This document shows positions 1 to 11,001 of a stretch of 64,000 nucleotides of DNA, in pieces. This DNA comes from Schizochytrium sp. TIO01 (taxonomy: Eukaryota > Sar > Bigyra > Thraustochytrida > Thraustochytriidae). Position numbers and translations under genes: made by a program. A model generated the notes under the pieces. That model made no database searches. It saw nothing but the letters and a program-made list of their open reading frames with translations, and was not told where the DNA came from. Numbering within the stretch: position 1 is the stretch's first letter; every line of letters starts with the position of its first letter. The DNA lies in the NCBI GenBank assembly GCA_004764695.1, contig SMSO01000033.1, forward strand, positions 2,557,001 to 2,621,000, given 5' to 3'.

Positions 1-3000
1 ATGCGGCCTCAGATCTTGGACCCAAGTGAAAAGGCAATGGTCCGTGATAACATCATCGAAGCGCTCGCGCTCTCGCAGCAGAAGAATCTTCGCAAACTTC
101 TCGGAGCCTGCGTCAAAAAGATCGCGATGGAAGATTTTCCTGAACAATGGAGCAACCCCGTCGAGCAGTCTGTCAAACTACTCATGACGCAAGACCCGAG
201 CCGCATGCATGCAGGTTTGCTTGTACTCAGCAAAATCTGTAGCAAGTACGCCTACCACACAGACAATGAGAAGCGCGAACCGCTTAACCAGCTTGCCAAC
301 TCCACCTTTGATATTCTGAGACAGTTATTTGAGGCCTTGCTGGCCCAGAACGTGAATGAGGTCTACGCCGCAGAACTCTTCAAGATGGTCTGCAAGATTT
401 TTGTCAAGACAATCAATATGAAGGTGCCCCCGTACTTTCAGAATTCTGAGCAGCTGCATGCGTGGTGCAAGATGTTCATGACCCTCTTGCAAAAGCCCGT
501 GCCGCCAGGCCAGCCCGCAGACATTGAAGCTCGCAACGAATGGCCATGGTGGAAGGCAAAGGCAAGAGCCGCGGAGTGTCTTCACAGGCTCTTCTCCAGA
601 TACGGATTTCCCAAAAAGGAGGAAACTGACCTCTGCATGATGGTGTCATCCCGTACAGGAGTAGCAACGCAGATCATCGTGCCGGGCACCTTGCAGCAGC
701 TGAAGGCTGTCTTTAACGAAGGTCAGTTCTGCACAATGCTAGTTGTGAGCTATTTGATCATGATTGTTGAGGAGGCTGTTGAATTTGCGACCATGTTTCA
801 GCTTCTCAAGCCTGACATTAATTTCTTGGTCAGCACTGTCCTGCTCCCGTCACTGCGATGGACTCAGGGAGAGCTTGAGCTCTGGGAAACTGACCCGCAA
901 ACTCTGGTTGCAGACCTCAACCGCTTTGACCGCACCATGAACATGCGCGGAATTAGCCTTAACGACGACGCTATGACCACTCTTGAGGCCATGTGCCGCA
1001 TGCGCAAAAGATACGTGCTTCCATTCACGATGGAGGTCATCAACAACATCGTCCAACGCCACCGTGCAGACCCGAATAACTTCGAGCTTGCCATGGAGAA
1101 GGCAGCTGCCTTGCGAGCTGTCGAGTGCCTCACGCACGTACTTAAGAAGGACGAGTCCTTCCCTCTCGAGAAGTTCATTGGAGAGGCTATCATGCCGGAC
1201 CTCAAGAGTCCGTTCCCATTTGTGCGTTTTGCAGCTGTGCGGTGCGTCTCCAAGATGATCAAGGTGAGATTCCCGTGGTCTAACGAGGATGTCGAGCGGG
1301 CTGTTGCTGAAGGTATGTTGCAGCTCCTTGCTGACCCTTCGCTGCCGGTTCGTGTGGAGGCCAGCTGTAACATGGCCAGCTTGTTCCGTAGAGGTACCCG
1401 CACCATGCACAGGGTCATCGGAAATGTTCTTCCGGATGTTGTCCGCAGCTTTCTTAGCATCATGCACGATGTTGGTGTCGACAACGTATTTTCATCCCTT
1501 CAGCAGCTCATTAACATTTACCCGAAGCAGGTCATGCCTTTCGGAATTGAAATTTGCCAGAAACTCGTTGACTCCTTCTCTCGATTCGCCTCTGAAGATA
1601 GCGATAAGGGCAATGAAGAGGCATTCGAGGTGGAGAGCGCTGCTCTGGATTGCCTCGAGTCGCTTCACACGATTCTCTCTGCGTTTGCCAACGAGGAGAA
1701 CCACGAACAAACTGAAAAGAACGCCTCCGGTCTCACTCCCGGTGAGGAGATCCTCAGGGCTATCATGCCCATCGTCATGCCAATGCTTAACTACATCCTA
1801 GCCGCTGGAGTGACTGTTTCAATCGAGGATGATAACCAGCTCGACCAGTTGGCACTTGCCTGTGGCCGTGAGCTATGCGGAGGATCCATCGCTGAGACTC
1901 AGCTTGATATGTCAGACTTCCTGGAGCAGGCCCTTGGCATGATTCACCGCATCATTTACTCCACCAAGATCGTCCAGCCCGTCATGTGGAACTACATTCC
2001 CTTGTTTTCCCGCCTTCTTTCCGGTTGGGGCAGTGAGTATGTCAATGAGGTCTTGAGCATTACTAACACAATGATCCACTTCGATCCTCAAGGTTTTATC
2101 AACACGAAGCCGCAGGGATGCACGAACCTTGCTGTTGTCTTTGACTATGCCAAGGCTCAGATCGACCTGGCCATCCAGAATGCAGAAGACGAGAACGGAG
2201 GCAGCAGTGGACACGGTGGCGATGACGATGACGACGATGATGATGACGACGATGACTTTGAGGTTGAGGGTGATGACTTTCAACAGCTTCTTGACGACCA
2301 CATGCGCCACTACAGCGATGACCAGGTCGATCGCTGCGCCGTTGAAGCTGCTGCTGTGATGTCAACTATTCTGCAAATCTGCCCAGGCCAGGTCGACAAC
2401 TATGTAAAGCCCATGGTAGATAGTATGATGGCTGCTCTGACTACCCTTAGTGAGACTGCGGAGCCCTGGATTGTGACTGCGATGCTCACCACAATTGAGA
2501 GTGCTATTTACTACAACCCCATCCTTGCTCTGGAGTCCATTGGCGGTGACAAGCTTGAGGCTTTTTTCATGGCTTGCTTTGAAAACATCGAGTCTCACGT
2601 GATTATTGGTGAGAAGATGATTGGAATCCTCGCATTTGCGCGCATCTTGGCCCTTCCCTCAGCCAACACCCCACCTCAGATCAACGCACAGCGCGGAGAT
2701 CTTGTCAAGGCCATCAGTGTCCACACGAAGACTTTGCACCAGCTTCGCACGGCTATCGAAGAGCGCAAACGTGAGATCATGGAGCAGGCGAAGAACTCCT
2801 CGCAGGACGATGACAATGACATCGCGTCGCGTGGTGGCGATAGTCTCGACGAAGATGACAATGGCGATGGAATTGCCGGCATCTTCCGCGAGGGAGCCAC
2901 AGATGTTGAGGAAACTCTTAATGTGTTTGAGCAAACTATCCAAACACCGACATTTGATCCCTTCCTTCAGGATGACGATGACGTGTCTGGAGAAGAGGAG

Positions 3001-3237
3001 AGCGGCGACAATGATGACGTTGAGGAGTTCCCCGTTGAGACTCTTGATGAATTTGTGTTTTTCTACCAGACTTTTGAAAACGCCGGTGCTGCTGCCAAAT
3101 CTGAACTCGAGCAGGTTGTCAGCCAGCTTGACTCCGAAACGGCGAATGTGATTAGTTCCCTTCTTCAGGAGGGTGCCCGCCGTGTCTCGCAGGGTGCCAA
3201 GCCTGCTCTTTGGCCGTCTCCGCCTACCCAGCAGTAG
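1..3237 (+). CDS. IPO7: Importin-7/8-like nuclear transport receptor (5' partial)
   Basis: Karyopherin-beta family protein that carries cargo through nuclear pores under RanGTP control. The visible 1078 residues are helical HEAT repeats. The first residues match the part of importin-7/8 that follows roughly the first 75 residues (motif DNIIEALALS, then KKIAMEDFPEQW). The N-terminal part of the Ran-binding domain therefore lies upstream of the window, and the ATG at base 1 is probably internal. An acidic run of Asp at about residues 741–753 (bases 2221–2259) and a second acidic cluster near residues 935–1010 correspond to the acidic loops seen in importin-7/8. No stop interrupts the frame before TAG at 3235–3237. 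The yeast counterparts are Sxm1 and Nmd5; IPO7 versus IPO8 cannot be separated here. Family assignment is strong and the start is unknown. Confidence 0.88.
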   Translation: MRPQILDPSEKAMVRDNIIEALALSQQKNLRKLLGACVKKIAMEDFPEQWSNPVEQSVKLLMTQDPSRMHAGLLVLSKICSKYAYHTDNEKREPLNQLANSTFDILRQLFEALLAQNVNEVYAAELFKMVCKIFVKTINMKVPPYFQNSEQLHAWCKMFMTLLQKPVPPGQPADIEARNEWPWWKAKARAAECLHRLFSRYGFPKKEETDLCMMVSSRTGVATQIIVPGTLQQLKAVFNEGQFCTMLVVSYLIMIVEEAVEFATMFQLLKPDINFLVSTVLLPSLRWTQGELELWETDPQTLVADLNRFDRTMNMRGISLNDDAMTTLEAMCRMRKRYVLPFTMEVINNIVQRHRADPNNFELAMEKAAALRAVECLTHVLKKDESFPLEKFIGEAIMPDLKSPFPFVRFAAVRCVSKMIKVRFPWSNEDVERAVAEGMLQLLADPSLPVRVEASCNMASLFRRGTRTMHRVIGNVLPDVVRSFLSIMHDVGVDNVFSSLQQLINIYPKQVMPFGIEICQKLVDSFSRFASEDSDKGNEEAFEVESAALDCLESLHTILSAFANEENHEQTEKNASGLTPGEEILRAIMPIVMPMLNYILAAGVTVSIEDDNQLDQLALACGRELCGGSIAETQLDMSDFLEQALGMIHRIIYSTKIVQPVMWNYIPLFSRLLSGWGSEYVNEVLSITNTMIHFDPQGFINTKPQGCTNLAVVFDYAKAQIDLAIQNAEDENGGSSGHGGDDDDDDDDDDDDFEVEGDDFQQLLDDHMRHYSDDQVDRCAVEAAAVMSTILQICPGQVDNYVKPMVDSMMAALTTLSETAEPWIVTAMLTTIESAIYYNPILALESIGGDKLEAFFMACFENIESHVIIGEKMIGILAFARILALPSANTPPQINAQRGDLVKAISVHTKTLHQLRTAIEERKREIMEQAKNSSQDDDNDIASRGGDSLDEDDNGDGIAGIFREGATDVEETLNVFEQTIQTPTFDPFLQDDDDVSGEEESGDNDDVEEFPVETLDEFVFFYQTFENAGAAAKSELEQVVSQLDSETANVISSLLQEGARRVSQGAKPALWPSPPTQQ

Positions 3238-4093
3238 ACGAACAAACCCTGATTTTAGGTGGAGTGGGTCATATAGAGCCTTTCCTGTAGAAATCGGCGA
3301 AATCTCAGTGGATGACAAACCAGGCGACACGCTGCTAAATACCTGCCTTGAGCTTATGGTAAGTCTCTCGCAAAGGTAGAATTGCAGTGGTCGCCTTTCA
3401 CACAGATCCACACAATATTCCTAAAAACTCCTTTCGTTAATTGTTCTGACCGCGTGAATAAAGTATTTCATGATTTTAAAACACATTCATTTTGCTTTGC
3501 AAAGACTCCAATGAACGCGACAATGCGTCGTCTACTAATTGTACATGTTCTAAAGCTTGCAGCCTGCCCTTAGTGTTATATCTTACTCTATGCGAGTTCT
3601 AATTTGCGCAGTTTTCTCAAATGCAGGAATAGAAATGTGTTTCGTGTCAGTTTTATAGCCATGGAAGATGGGATTTAAGACAACAATTTCATATCTCGAG
3701 TTTGTCGTATTGATGGCGATAGTGCGGTCCCCAAAAATTCATTTGCGTGACCATTTCCCTAAAATCTCAGGTCTCTTTCTTGGCGTGGCAATGTTCTCTA
3801 CTCCTCTCATGAGTACCTAGTATCTACGATCCATAGATAGTAGTAATTTAATTAATTAAAATTAAATTGAGACGCTTTTCAATTTTGTTGTTTCCATAAT
3901 TAATTAACCAAACTCGCATTAGCATCGACGCTATCGCGCTCTCTTCGAAGCGCTGTGACAGTGAAGAGAGAGAGATTGCGATTGTCTGCTCCTGGTGCTA
4001 ACTCCTGCATCCAGAAGCTGGTTGAAGAGTCGGGGAAAGAACGTTAGTTAGGGAAGCCACTTCAGTCGAGCCAAGGGGTCACAGGGAGCATCC
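3238..4093. other. Intergenic: importin 3' region and BLOC1S1 upstream region
   Basis: No coding signal is seen. The stretch becomes AT-rich around 3840–3910 with several TTAATTAA-like words, then shows a purine-rich patch at 3960–3980 just before the BLOC1S1 start. Part is presumably the importin 3' UTR and part the BLOC1S1 promoter. Confidence 0.5.
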
Positions 4094-4877
4094 ATGCAGG
4101 AGCTTTTGCGCGAACAGCGTCAACGGCGTGCTGCCAACCGCCGTGAGATTGGTAAGTGGTTATATGAGGAGGTAAAACGGATATGGCGGATGCAGAAAAG
4201 GTGTTAAAGTTTTCTTTTCAATGTACAATTGTCCTGTAGAGCTGAGTTCTAGATGCAAAGGAATGGCACTCACTTATGGTCGACCACTCGGTCAGATGTT
4301 GCGTTTTGCTGATGCTCGCTCTTCCTTCGATATAGGTTGCTAAGGCTTGTATGGTATTGTGTAAGGAGATCTGGTTGTAATAGCTTGATCGCACATGTAT
4401 GAATTTTGAATACAAGTATCACTGACGCAATGATGCATTACAATTCTACGCGCAGAGGTTGCCAAGGCAGCAGCAGTCCAAGCAGGGCGTAGGGCCAATG
4501 CAACTGCGTTAATGGCAGTCAATAGAGACACTGTAGTTGTCTTCAAGACGCAACAGGATTTGGAAAAGCAATCTCAGCAACTTGCAACGGAGACTGCTGA
4601 GTTTGCGAAGCAAGCAAATCGATGGCTCGACGCTTTTCAAGGCCTTAATCTTGCGGTGGAAAGGCTAGACGGTCTTGAATCTTGGGCCCAGGGAATCGAA
4701 GACGACCTTTCAGCTATTACAGACTCTTTAGAGGAAATTAGCTCAGGGCCGCAAGCAACAGCTACTTTAGGCGACCATATGTCTGATTATTATGGTGAAG
4801 ATGACTTAGAGATGCCGACTCCCCCAAGTCTCTCTGCGAGTACTGAGGAAACCTCACAAACAAAATCACAGAGCTAA
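4094..4877 (+). CDS. BLOC1S1: BLOC-1 subunit 1 (GCN5L1-like), two exons
   Basis: Small coiled-coil subunit of BLOC-1/BORC, complexes acting in endosome and lysosome biogenesis and lysosome positioning. Exon 1 is 4094–4151 (ATG, then a basic start MQELLREQRQRR). The intron is 4152–4455 (GTAAGT…CAG), and exon 2 is 4456–4877. The joined frame gives 159 residues. The core matches human BLOC1S1: QLATETAEFAKQANRWL followed by LESWAQGIEDDL, the conserved AQFAKQTxQW and WAxxIExDM blocks. The protein is about 30 residues longer than the animal form because of an acidic, Ser/Thr-rich C-tail. A search using only the 4512 ATG would miss the first 38 residues. The splice sites are canonical and restore the conserved N-terminus, so the model is secure. 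Confidence 0.88.
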
Positions 4878-5618
4878 CCTTTTTTTGTAGTGTAAAATAC
4901 AATCGTTTATAGCAAGAGGCGCCGGAACAAACATAAATCTGGGCTTTGTATATGCTTTCAAAATTAGCATTAGCTGACTGTTCACTTGTATATATACAAA
5001 GAAAAAAGAGCTTAACAATTAGAAATGATTGCAGATGGTCCACCCAACCTCACCGTTTCAGTTTGAATGACGTTGTAGCTTGAGAGCTCTACTAGAGCAG
5101 CGAACAAGCAACATATTTATCAAACCACAGCTACACAGCAGGCCAACAACTTTAAAAAATGCAGCTACATCACTGAATTTACGCTGGAAATTTTTGTTAC
5201 TTAGTCCCGGAATATGGTGCGTGTGCTATAAATTTATTCTATGGACAAAGCGTTCCACATTCAGGTGACTATCGGAACAATACATCATACTTGTATTTTG
5301 AAGCCTCATGAAGAATTCAGAAATAATGTTTTATTTGATCCGAACTCAACATAGACTCGCGTTATAATACGTTCTACTTTAGAAACTTCATACAATTATC
5401 ACGTTTTTATAGAATTGAAGGACTTTTCAAAGATGCAACAGCTTAGAATATTCCCACTGCTATAATGCACTTATTTAGTTGCTGCGTTGATTGAAATTTG
5501 ATGAAGGATACTCTTTAAGCTGGTTAAGAAATATATATATATCCTTTTATAAAATAGCCGCTACAAGTGACTCTGCCATGGCAGGAGGTTTGTGTCATAT
5601 GCAAAGGTCTTTATAATT
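4878..5618. other. Intergenic, AT-rich, between convergent genes
   Basis: AT-rich 3' flanks of BLOC1S1 (+) and the methyltransferase (-). A short (TA)n run lies at 5531–5541. I see no conserved ORF or RNA gene. Confidence 0.5.
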
Positions 5619-6542
5619 TTAACCCCTCTTCACAAGAGAGGCTGCAAGGATCCCAAAGGCAACGGATACATTTAGTGAGTCAACAATACCTCCGCCTGCA
5701 ACTTCAGCGCCGTCGCGGCGTCCTGGAATACTCATGAAGTCCGTGCAGGCATCCATAACCTGCGGGCGGACACCAGAGCCTTCACTGCCCATCACAAGGA
5801 TAACGTTTTCATCACTACTGAGATCTTCAGCCCGTAATGTATGCTCGTCCTCAACACGTGTGGCAACTGTCCTCCATTTATTTTCCCGCAGAAAATCGAG
5901 GAACTCCGCTGAAGATCCCACAATCTCCCAAAGTGCGTTTTTGCCACAGAACATATCAAGCGCTCCTGCAGACACTCTAGCGACGGTCTCCGAAAGTGGA
6001 GCTGATTTTTTACTGCTGATAAGAACGTCGTCGACACCAAGAAACCACGCCGTTCTCAAAATTGCACCTAAGTTCTGGGTATCCTGGAGCTGATCTAACA
6101 GCACAGCAGTTCGTCCTGAGCCGCGTTGCCACTCCGGCCGAGTCCTCTCATTGAGACGTTTTCCATACAGAGGGCCAACCTCAAGTGCAACACCGCGGTG
6201 GTGCGGGTTTACGTTGTCAAGCGTCTGTTTGGGCACCAGTCTTGTTTCAATCTGAAGACCACGAGCTTTAGCTCTCGCCATGAGTTCGTCAGGGTTTCTC
6301 CCGGCACCAAAGTGATCTATGAGGTCATTTTGTAGGAGAAGCCTCCCGTACTGAGGCCTTGCTCCTGCCCAGAGCGCAGCAGACACCGCGTGTGGTCCGC
6401 CAAGAGTCTCGAGCTGGCCCGCATGGTTCCCTTTTGCAGCCGGCTTACCACCTTTCCTTGGCCCGCCAGCACCACGTGCCTTCTTGGGGCCGCCAGATGA
6501 CCCTGCGAACCGCCCGCCGCCCTTGGTGAAGCCTCCGCGCAT
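5619..6542 (-). CDS. MRM1: SpoU/TrmH-family rRNA 2'-O-ribose methyltransferase, MRM1-like
   Basis: SPOUT enzyme expected to methylate a ribose 2'-OH in large-subunit rRNA using S-adenosylmethionine. It is 307 residues, one exon, starting at ATG 6542–6540. All three SpoU signature motifs are present: motif 1 DTQNLGAILRTA (about 154–165, with the catalytic-type Asn and Arg), motif 2 VMGSEGSGVR (250–259) and motif 3 SLNVSVAFGILAASL (289–303). Upstream, residues 48–125 look like the RNA-binding SpoU substrate-binding domain (GGPHAVSAAL…). The first 40 residues are Gly/Arg/Lys-rich with no acidic residue, which could be a mitochondrial presequence or an RGG-like RNA tail. The gene is divergent from the glycosylase gene at 6822. 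Family is certain; mitochondrial MRM1 versus another RlmB/TrmH-type target is inference. Confidence 0.87.
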   Translation of the reverse strand: MRGGFTKGGGRFAGSSGGPKKARGAGGPRKGGKPAAKGNHAGQLETLGGPHAVSAALWAGARPQYGRLLLQNDLIDHFGAGRNPDELMARAKARGLQIETRLVPKQTLDNVNPHHRGVALEVGPLYGKRLNERTRPEWQRGSGRTAVLLDQLQDTQNLGAILRTAWFLGVDDVLISSKKSAPLSETVARVSAGALDMFCGKNALWEIVGSSAEFLDFLRENKWRTVATRVEDEHTLRAEDLSSDENVILVMGSEGSGVRPQVMDACTDFMSIPGRRDGAEVAGGGIVDSLNVSVAFGILAASLVKRG

Positions 6543-6821
6543 GGTCTCAAGAGCGGTTGCTTATTATACGAGTCTGCCTTCTCAGATCTTGAACCAAAGT
6601 TTCCACAGCCACGTTATTAGTCAATATGGCGGTTCAAAACCGAGTTCTCAAAGAACGTGGAGAGCAAAACCAAAACTGCAGCGAGACAAACGAAGAACGA
6701 TCGACCCTTGGAGGACAAGACGTCACGATCGCAGAAGGCGCCTAGACTTGAGCAAACATCTTCTTTATGAATACGTAGTCCAGTGTGAGTACGGAGGTGA
6801 GATTCTTTGGGAGTGTCGAAA
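6543..6821. promoter_or_regulatory. Shared intergenic promoter of divergent MRM1-like and TAG genes
   Basis: 279 bp separate the two divergent start codons, so both promoters must lie here. A short upstream reading frame starting at ATG 6626 (39 codons, stop TAG) precedes the glycosylase start; whether it is transcribed is unknown. No TATA box is obvious. Confidence 0.4.
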
Positions 6822-7877
6822 ATGATGCGCATGGGAAGAGAACTTCGGTCGAAACGGAGCACCGTGGCGGCGGGGACAAGGATGGTCGCGAGAGGAACGT
6901 CGACAAAGAGACAGAAATGCTCACCTGAAGAACTCCAAGACGACTCGAGCGAAGAAGCGAGAATGAAAGTTCAAAATGACCAAGACTCGGATTCCGGTTC
7001 CGTGGAGCAAAGCTTCGGACGGAACGATGCCAAAAATACCGACAGTGGAGGCGCAACCAAGGTAACAAAGGGGCGTAGAAAATCAGTGAAGAAGCCAAGT
7101 TCGATCGAGGTTGACGAAGAAACTCAGAAGCATGCTAAGAAGTTGAAAAGCGTATCCAAGAAGCCCCAAGAGGCCAGCACTGGAAACACGAAGCCAAAGG
7201 CTTCATCGAAAGAAAGCAAGATGAAGAACAAAGGCATGGCATCTCCAAACTCAGAGACACCAAAAGATGATGGTCGTGAACGATGCGGATGGTGCAACTC
7301 AACCCAACTGTACCAGGACTATCATGATTTGGAGTGGGGTATTCCTGTGCGCTTAAAACAAGGGCTGGAAAATGACTTAGCCCATAAAACAAGTATTGAC
7401 AATAAGCTCTTTGAAATGCTTTGCCTCGAAGGTGCCCAAGCTGGACTTTCCTGGTACACAGTATTGGTGAAACGCGAACGATATCGGGAGCTGTTTGAGA
7501 ATTTTGAGATAGATAAGGTTGCAGCCTTCGAGCCGTCTAAGATCGAGGCTATGTTGAATGACGCTGGTATTATTCGTCACCGCGGGAAACTTCAGAGTGT
7601 TGTAAGCAACGCCAAATTAACTCAAGAAGTCCAAAAAACTCATGGGTCTCTCAGCACTTATCTTTGGCAATTTGCCCCGGAAGATCCTTTCTCCAATCCC
7701 GACATTCGTCAGTCTTTCACCCCAGAGGCAAAGTCAATGAGCAACGCACTCAAGAAGAAAGGATTTAAGTTTGTGGGGCCTACAATCTGTCATGCTTTCA
7801 TGCAGGCTGTTGGCATGTTCAACGACCATGCCCCAACCTGCTTTAGATACAAAGTTGATCGTAATACTGAAAAATAA
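6822..7877 (+). CDS. DNA-3-methyladenine glycosylase I (TAG family)
   Basis: Base-excision repair enzyme that releases 3-methyladenine from alkylated DNA. It has 351 residues. The first in-frame ATG is 6822; the frame opens earlier only at TTG 6807. Residues 1–150 are a Lys/Ser-rich disordered tail with nuclear-localisation-like basic patches. The TAG domain follows from ERCGWC to the end. It contains YHDLEWG, the hallmark CLEGAQAGLSWYTVL (with the Glu that contacts the base), GIIRHRGK, and the closing KKKGFKFVGPTIC and NDHAPTCF. The zinc-binding Cys/His set of bacterial TAG (Cys near the start, His in YHD, His and Cys near the end) is visible. TAG is typical of bacteria but also occurs in some protists and plants, so ancient transfer is possible. 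Catalytic residues appear intact. Confidence 0.9.
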   Translation: MMRMGRELRSKRSTVAAGTRMVARGTSTKRQKCSPEELQDDSSEEARMKVQNDQDSDSGSVEQSFGRNDAKNTDSGGATKVTKGRRKSVKKPSSIEVDEETQKHAKKLKSVSKKPQEASTGNTKPKASSKESKMKNKGMASPNSETPKDDGRERCGWCNSTQLYQDYHDLEWGIPVRLKQGLENDLAHKTSIDNKLFEMLCLEGAQAGLSWYTVLVKRERYRELFENFEIDKVAAFEPSKIEAMLNDAGIIRHRGKLQSVVSNAKLTQEVQKTHGSLSTYLWQFAPEDPFSNPDIRQSFTPEAKSMSNALKKKGFKFVGPTICHAFMQAVGMFNDHAPTCFRYKVDRNTEK

Positions 7878-8420
7878 GTTACGATGTGGTTAAACTCTAC
7901 TGAATCGAAAACGTGGCGGCGAAGGTTGAGTTGTGGATTCGACAATGCCAAGGTAGCGCTTGCTTAGGACAATATTTACTCCCCATATATGGCGCAGAAG
8001 TATGGAGTGACTAAAATTTAAAATTGGATCCTGTGGTCAAATTGAACTGTTGCTTTTAATATTTGGGCAGTGTTTGTCTTTAACTGCACAATTCACAATT
8101 CAATTTGACCCTTTAAAATATTCGTAGTAAGTAAGGTCGATATAATGCGATTCTATCTTGTTTCTTTTTCTTTTTTTCCCTAACACTGCACTTTCGAGGC
8201 CTTCTTTGTTCATTTTAAGAAAATCGATTCAAGAGTCAACTTTTGCGAGGGTAGTCACTTCAAGCAAAGGTGAGCCTGCCCCGCCCCGTTCTAGAGCAAA
8301 GAGGAATTGTCGACTCAGTAGCCCATACAAAGAGTTTGAAGACCAGACAGCTGGGCAGATACTTCAAAACAGGAGAAATTAGAATGAGCAACGGCGACAA
8401 GAAGTAGTTGTAACTACAAT
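7878..8420. other. Intergenic between convergent genes
   Basis: 3' flanks of the glycosylase (+) and bestrophin (-). The sequence is AT-rich with a T-rich tract near 8155–8180. No supported gene. Confidence 0.5.
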
Positions 8421-11001
8421 TTACGTGAACACCTCAAATACTCCTCTGGTGCGGGCGCAAGTCAAGTTGCTCGTGGTCCAGCCGGGCCAATTGACGACGT
8501 CAGCGTACTTTTCCTTTCTTGAAGAACCTCTAATACGTCTCCGGAGAGTGTTATAACTTCGCAGGGTATCCTGTTCAGAATGTTCATAGTGGCTGTTACG
8601 ACGGCTGCTACTCTGCCGCGAGCGATGCATTTCATCCAGCGGGTTTTCTCCATCGTGATGACTATTAGTTGTAGACCGCCCAATGGAGTTTGTATTAGCA
8701 TCATTTATCTCCTTTATATTGTCGAGAGATTTCGTACCCATGATTGAAGAATCACTGAAGTCACCTGCGCTTACCGAAGGCACGTTGCGGAGATGGTGAC
8801 GCATGTCGTAGCGCTGCTGGTCTACACGAAGTTTCATAACAAGTGCACGATTGGCCACAGATCGACGCTGGATCTCTCGCTCAATTTGAAGCTCCCGGGC
8901 AAGTTTCTTGGCCTCTGTACCATGGATTGTGTGATAAAGTCCAGCACGGGAGTCCATATTCTCAATGCGATGAGCCTCGAGGGAGTCTACATGCTCGGTA
9001 CTTTTGCCAGCCATGCTTCGGTCATGCAAGCTACGAAGCCGTTGTGATATAACCGAATCATCAAGTGCTAGACCATGTTTTGGTAAAGATGCTCTACGTG
9101 AGACATCGATGGCGTCATTGTCCTCTTGAGGCTCCTTTATATTCAAACGCACCTCATCTATAATCGCCGTGGCACTATTAACAGAGCTGTTTTCCAGGTC
9201 ATCCTTTGACCCCGAGCTTGAGCTCTCGACCTCTTTTGTGTCAAAGATATTATTAGGAAATGCAACGTGATGGGATGTCTTTTTTCCTACACTACCATCA
9301 CTTTGGGTACTGCGAGCGCTTGCACCAGATGTTCCGAAAACTCCGTCTAAAGATCGAGACGGTTTTGACCGAGAAATTTGGCTGGTGAGTTCCTCGGATA
9401 CAGCATCCGTTGCTTCGTTGCGCTCCTCGGCATCTTCCTCGTCTTCATCACTACTAGTTGCGTCCAAGTTTAGTGGCTTGAGCTCTTCGGTATTTGAATA
9501 TGGTTCAGCCTGGTTAGTATTCGTTGGAGTGCCCGAACCCTTGATATCGTCCGGGTTGATGCTAAACAGGTCAAAGAGCTTTGACGTAGATGAAGTTTGT
9601 GGCGCATTGACGGAGTCGCTTTCCTCAGAAAGCCTGCGCAAAGTGTCAACAGCCTTGTCATTTCCGGGCTCTTTAATTTCGTCAAGCTTGTTGCGGAACC
9701 TAAAGTTCTTCATGAGCGCGCGGTGACGGTCCATGGCCGACTTTTCAAGTTTCGCATCGCCTGCATAAGCGTCCTTGTCAAGCTCTGGGCTATCGTATTC
9801 ACCGGGTTCTGAGTCGAGACCCTCTTGTTTATGAATCCGGGCTTTAGATTTCAGAGCAGTAAAGTCACGTTCACGACAGGCATAAAAGACCTCTGGCACT
9901 TCCATGTACTGGATGGAACTCATATCATCATCGAAGGCCACAGTATAGTACACAGTTGGCAGATTGTTTACGGAGGGTTCAAACGGGAGTTCGAGTTGTG
10001 CAGCTGTTTCGTTTACAGCAACCAGAATCCATGTACTTGCACCAGCAATGGCCCCAGCAAGCACATATGAGGTAGGGAAGAAGGAGGCCATGATAATGGG
10101 GGTCAGAATCGCCCAGGTGTGAATCATCATACTAGTAAGCTGGACGAAAGGAAAGGGGAACGGGGTCTCTGAGATCCGGCGGGCGTTGTTAAAATACATG
10201 TTTGCGTTCGTCTGCACCTGAAAGGCACGACTCAAAATAGCGTCTCCAGCACGAAATGCTTCACGGTTTTCCATGATCAAGCGATGCATCCACGATGCGA
10301 CTTGGATGGGACGCTTGCGGTCACGAGCTAAAAGTTCTACCTCTTCCTGGTTTAGGTTGACACGGTGGTGCAGAGCAAAATCTATTCCCTGAAACTCCTC
10401 CAAAGCTAGTTCATGGTAGGCACGGCACCAGCGGATAATCGTTTCCCGGAGGACCTGGACATGCTCTGTGTCATCTAAGAGAAAGGAGTTTAAGAAGGAC
10501 ACAAAGTCATGCATCTTTGATGCCATGTTAAAGTATGCAAGTTGGGCTTCTGCATAGCGCGAGTATGCGATCTGTGCGCGGTACACGACGGTAAAACCTA
10601 CAATAAAACTAATACTCTGTGGTAGTTGGCACAAGAAGGCAAGAATCCAAAGTGCCACAGCAAGAGCCAAGTAAGCAAGCAGTAAAGCATCATTTAGACA
10701 CTTCGTCAGTTGATAGCCCTTTTCAATCGTCTTTCAGAAATGCAGAAATACATCAAGGCATTTATTCGGTTCTGTGAAAAAAAAAAATCTTCGTAAAAGA
10801 CAAACTTACCCCAAAATACGACGTACTCTGAAGCACGTGGAGCCCGAGCCAATCTCTAAGTGGCGTAAGGTATGCAAAAATCGTCGCAATAATGGCAGAT
10901 GCGGCAGCTATGGGCATGGATCTCCACGAAAAGAGCGCACTGCCCGCTTGGTGCAGGAAGATGTCATATCCTCCAAGTTTGCGAGAATCATAGACAATCA
11001 T
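8421..11001 (-). CDS. Bestrophin-family (UPF0187) anion channel with long disordered C-tail, two exons
   Basis: Predicted pentameric chloride or bicarbonate channel of the bestrophin/UPF0187 family. Exon 1 is 11001–10810 (64 codons from ATG), the intron is 10809–10701 (GTAAGT…AAG, 109 bp), and exon 2 is 10700–8421. The joined frame is 823 residues. Membrane segments lie near residues 29–45, 70–104, 257–275 and 277–295. Family motifs are YRAQIAYSRYAEAQ (about 104–117, equivalent to the FRxNxxYxRWWE block), PFPFPF (244–249) and NETAAQLELPF…NNLP (294–312). Residues from about 330 to the end are acidic, Ser-rich and disordered, far longer than in plant or bacterial relatives, and likely regulatory. 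Starting at 10670 would use a TTG codon and lose the first membrane helix; an in-frame TGA precedes the 11001 ATG. Plastid or thylakoid versus plasma or vacuolar membrane location cannot be told. Confidence 0.84.
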
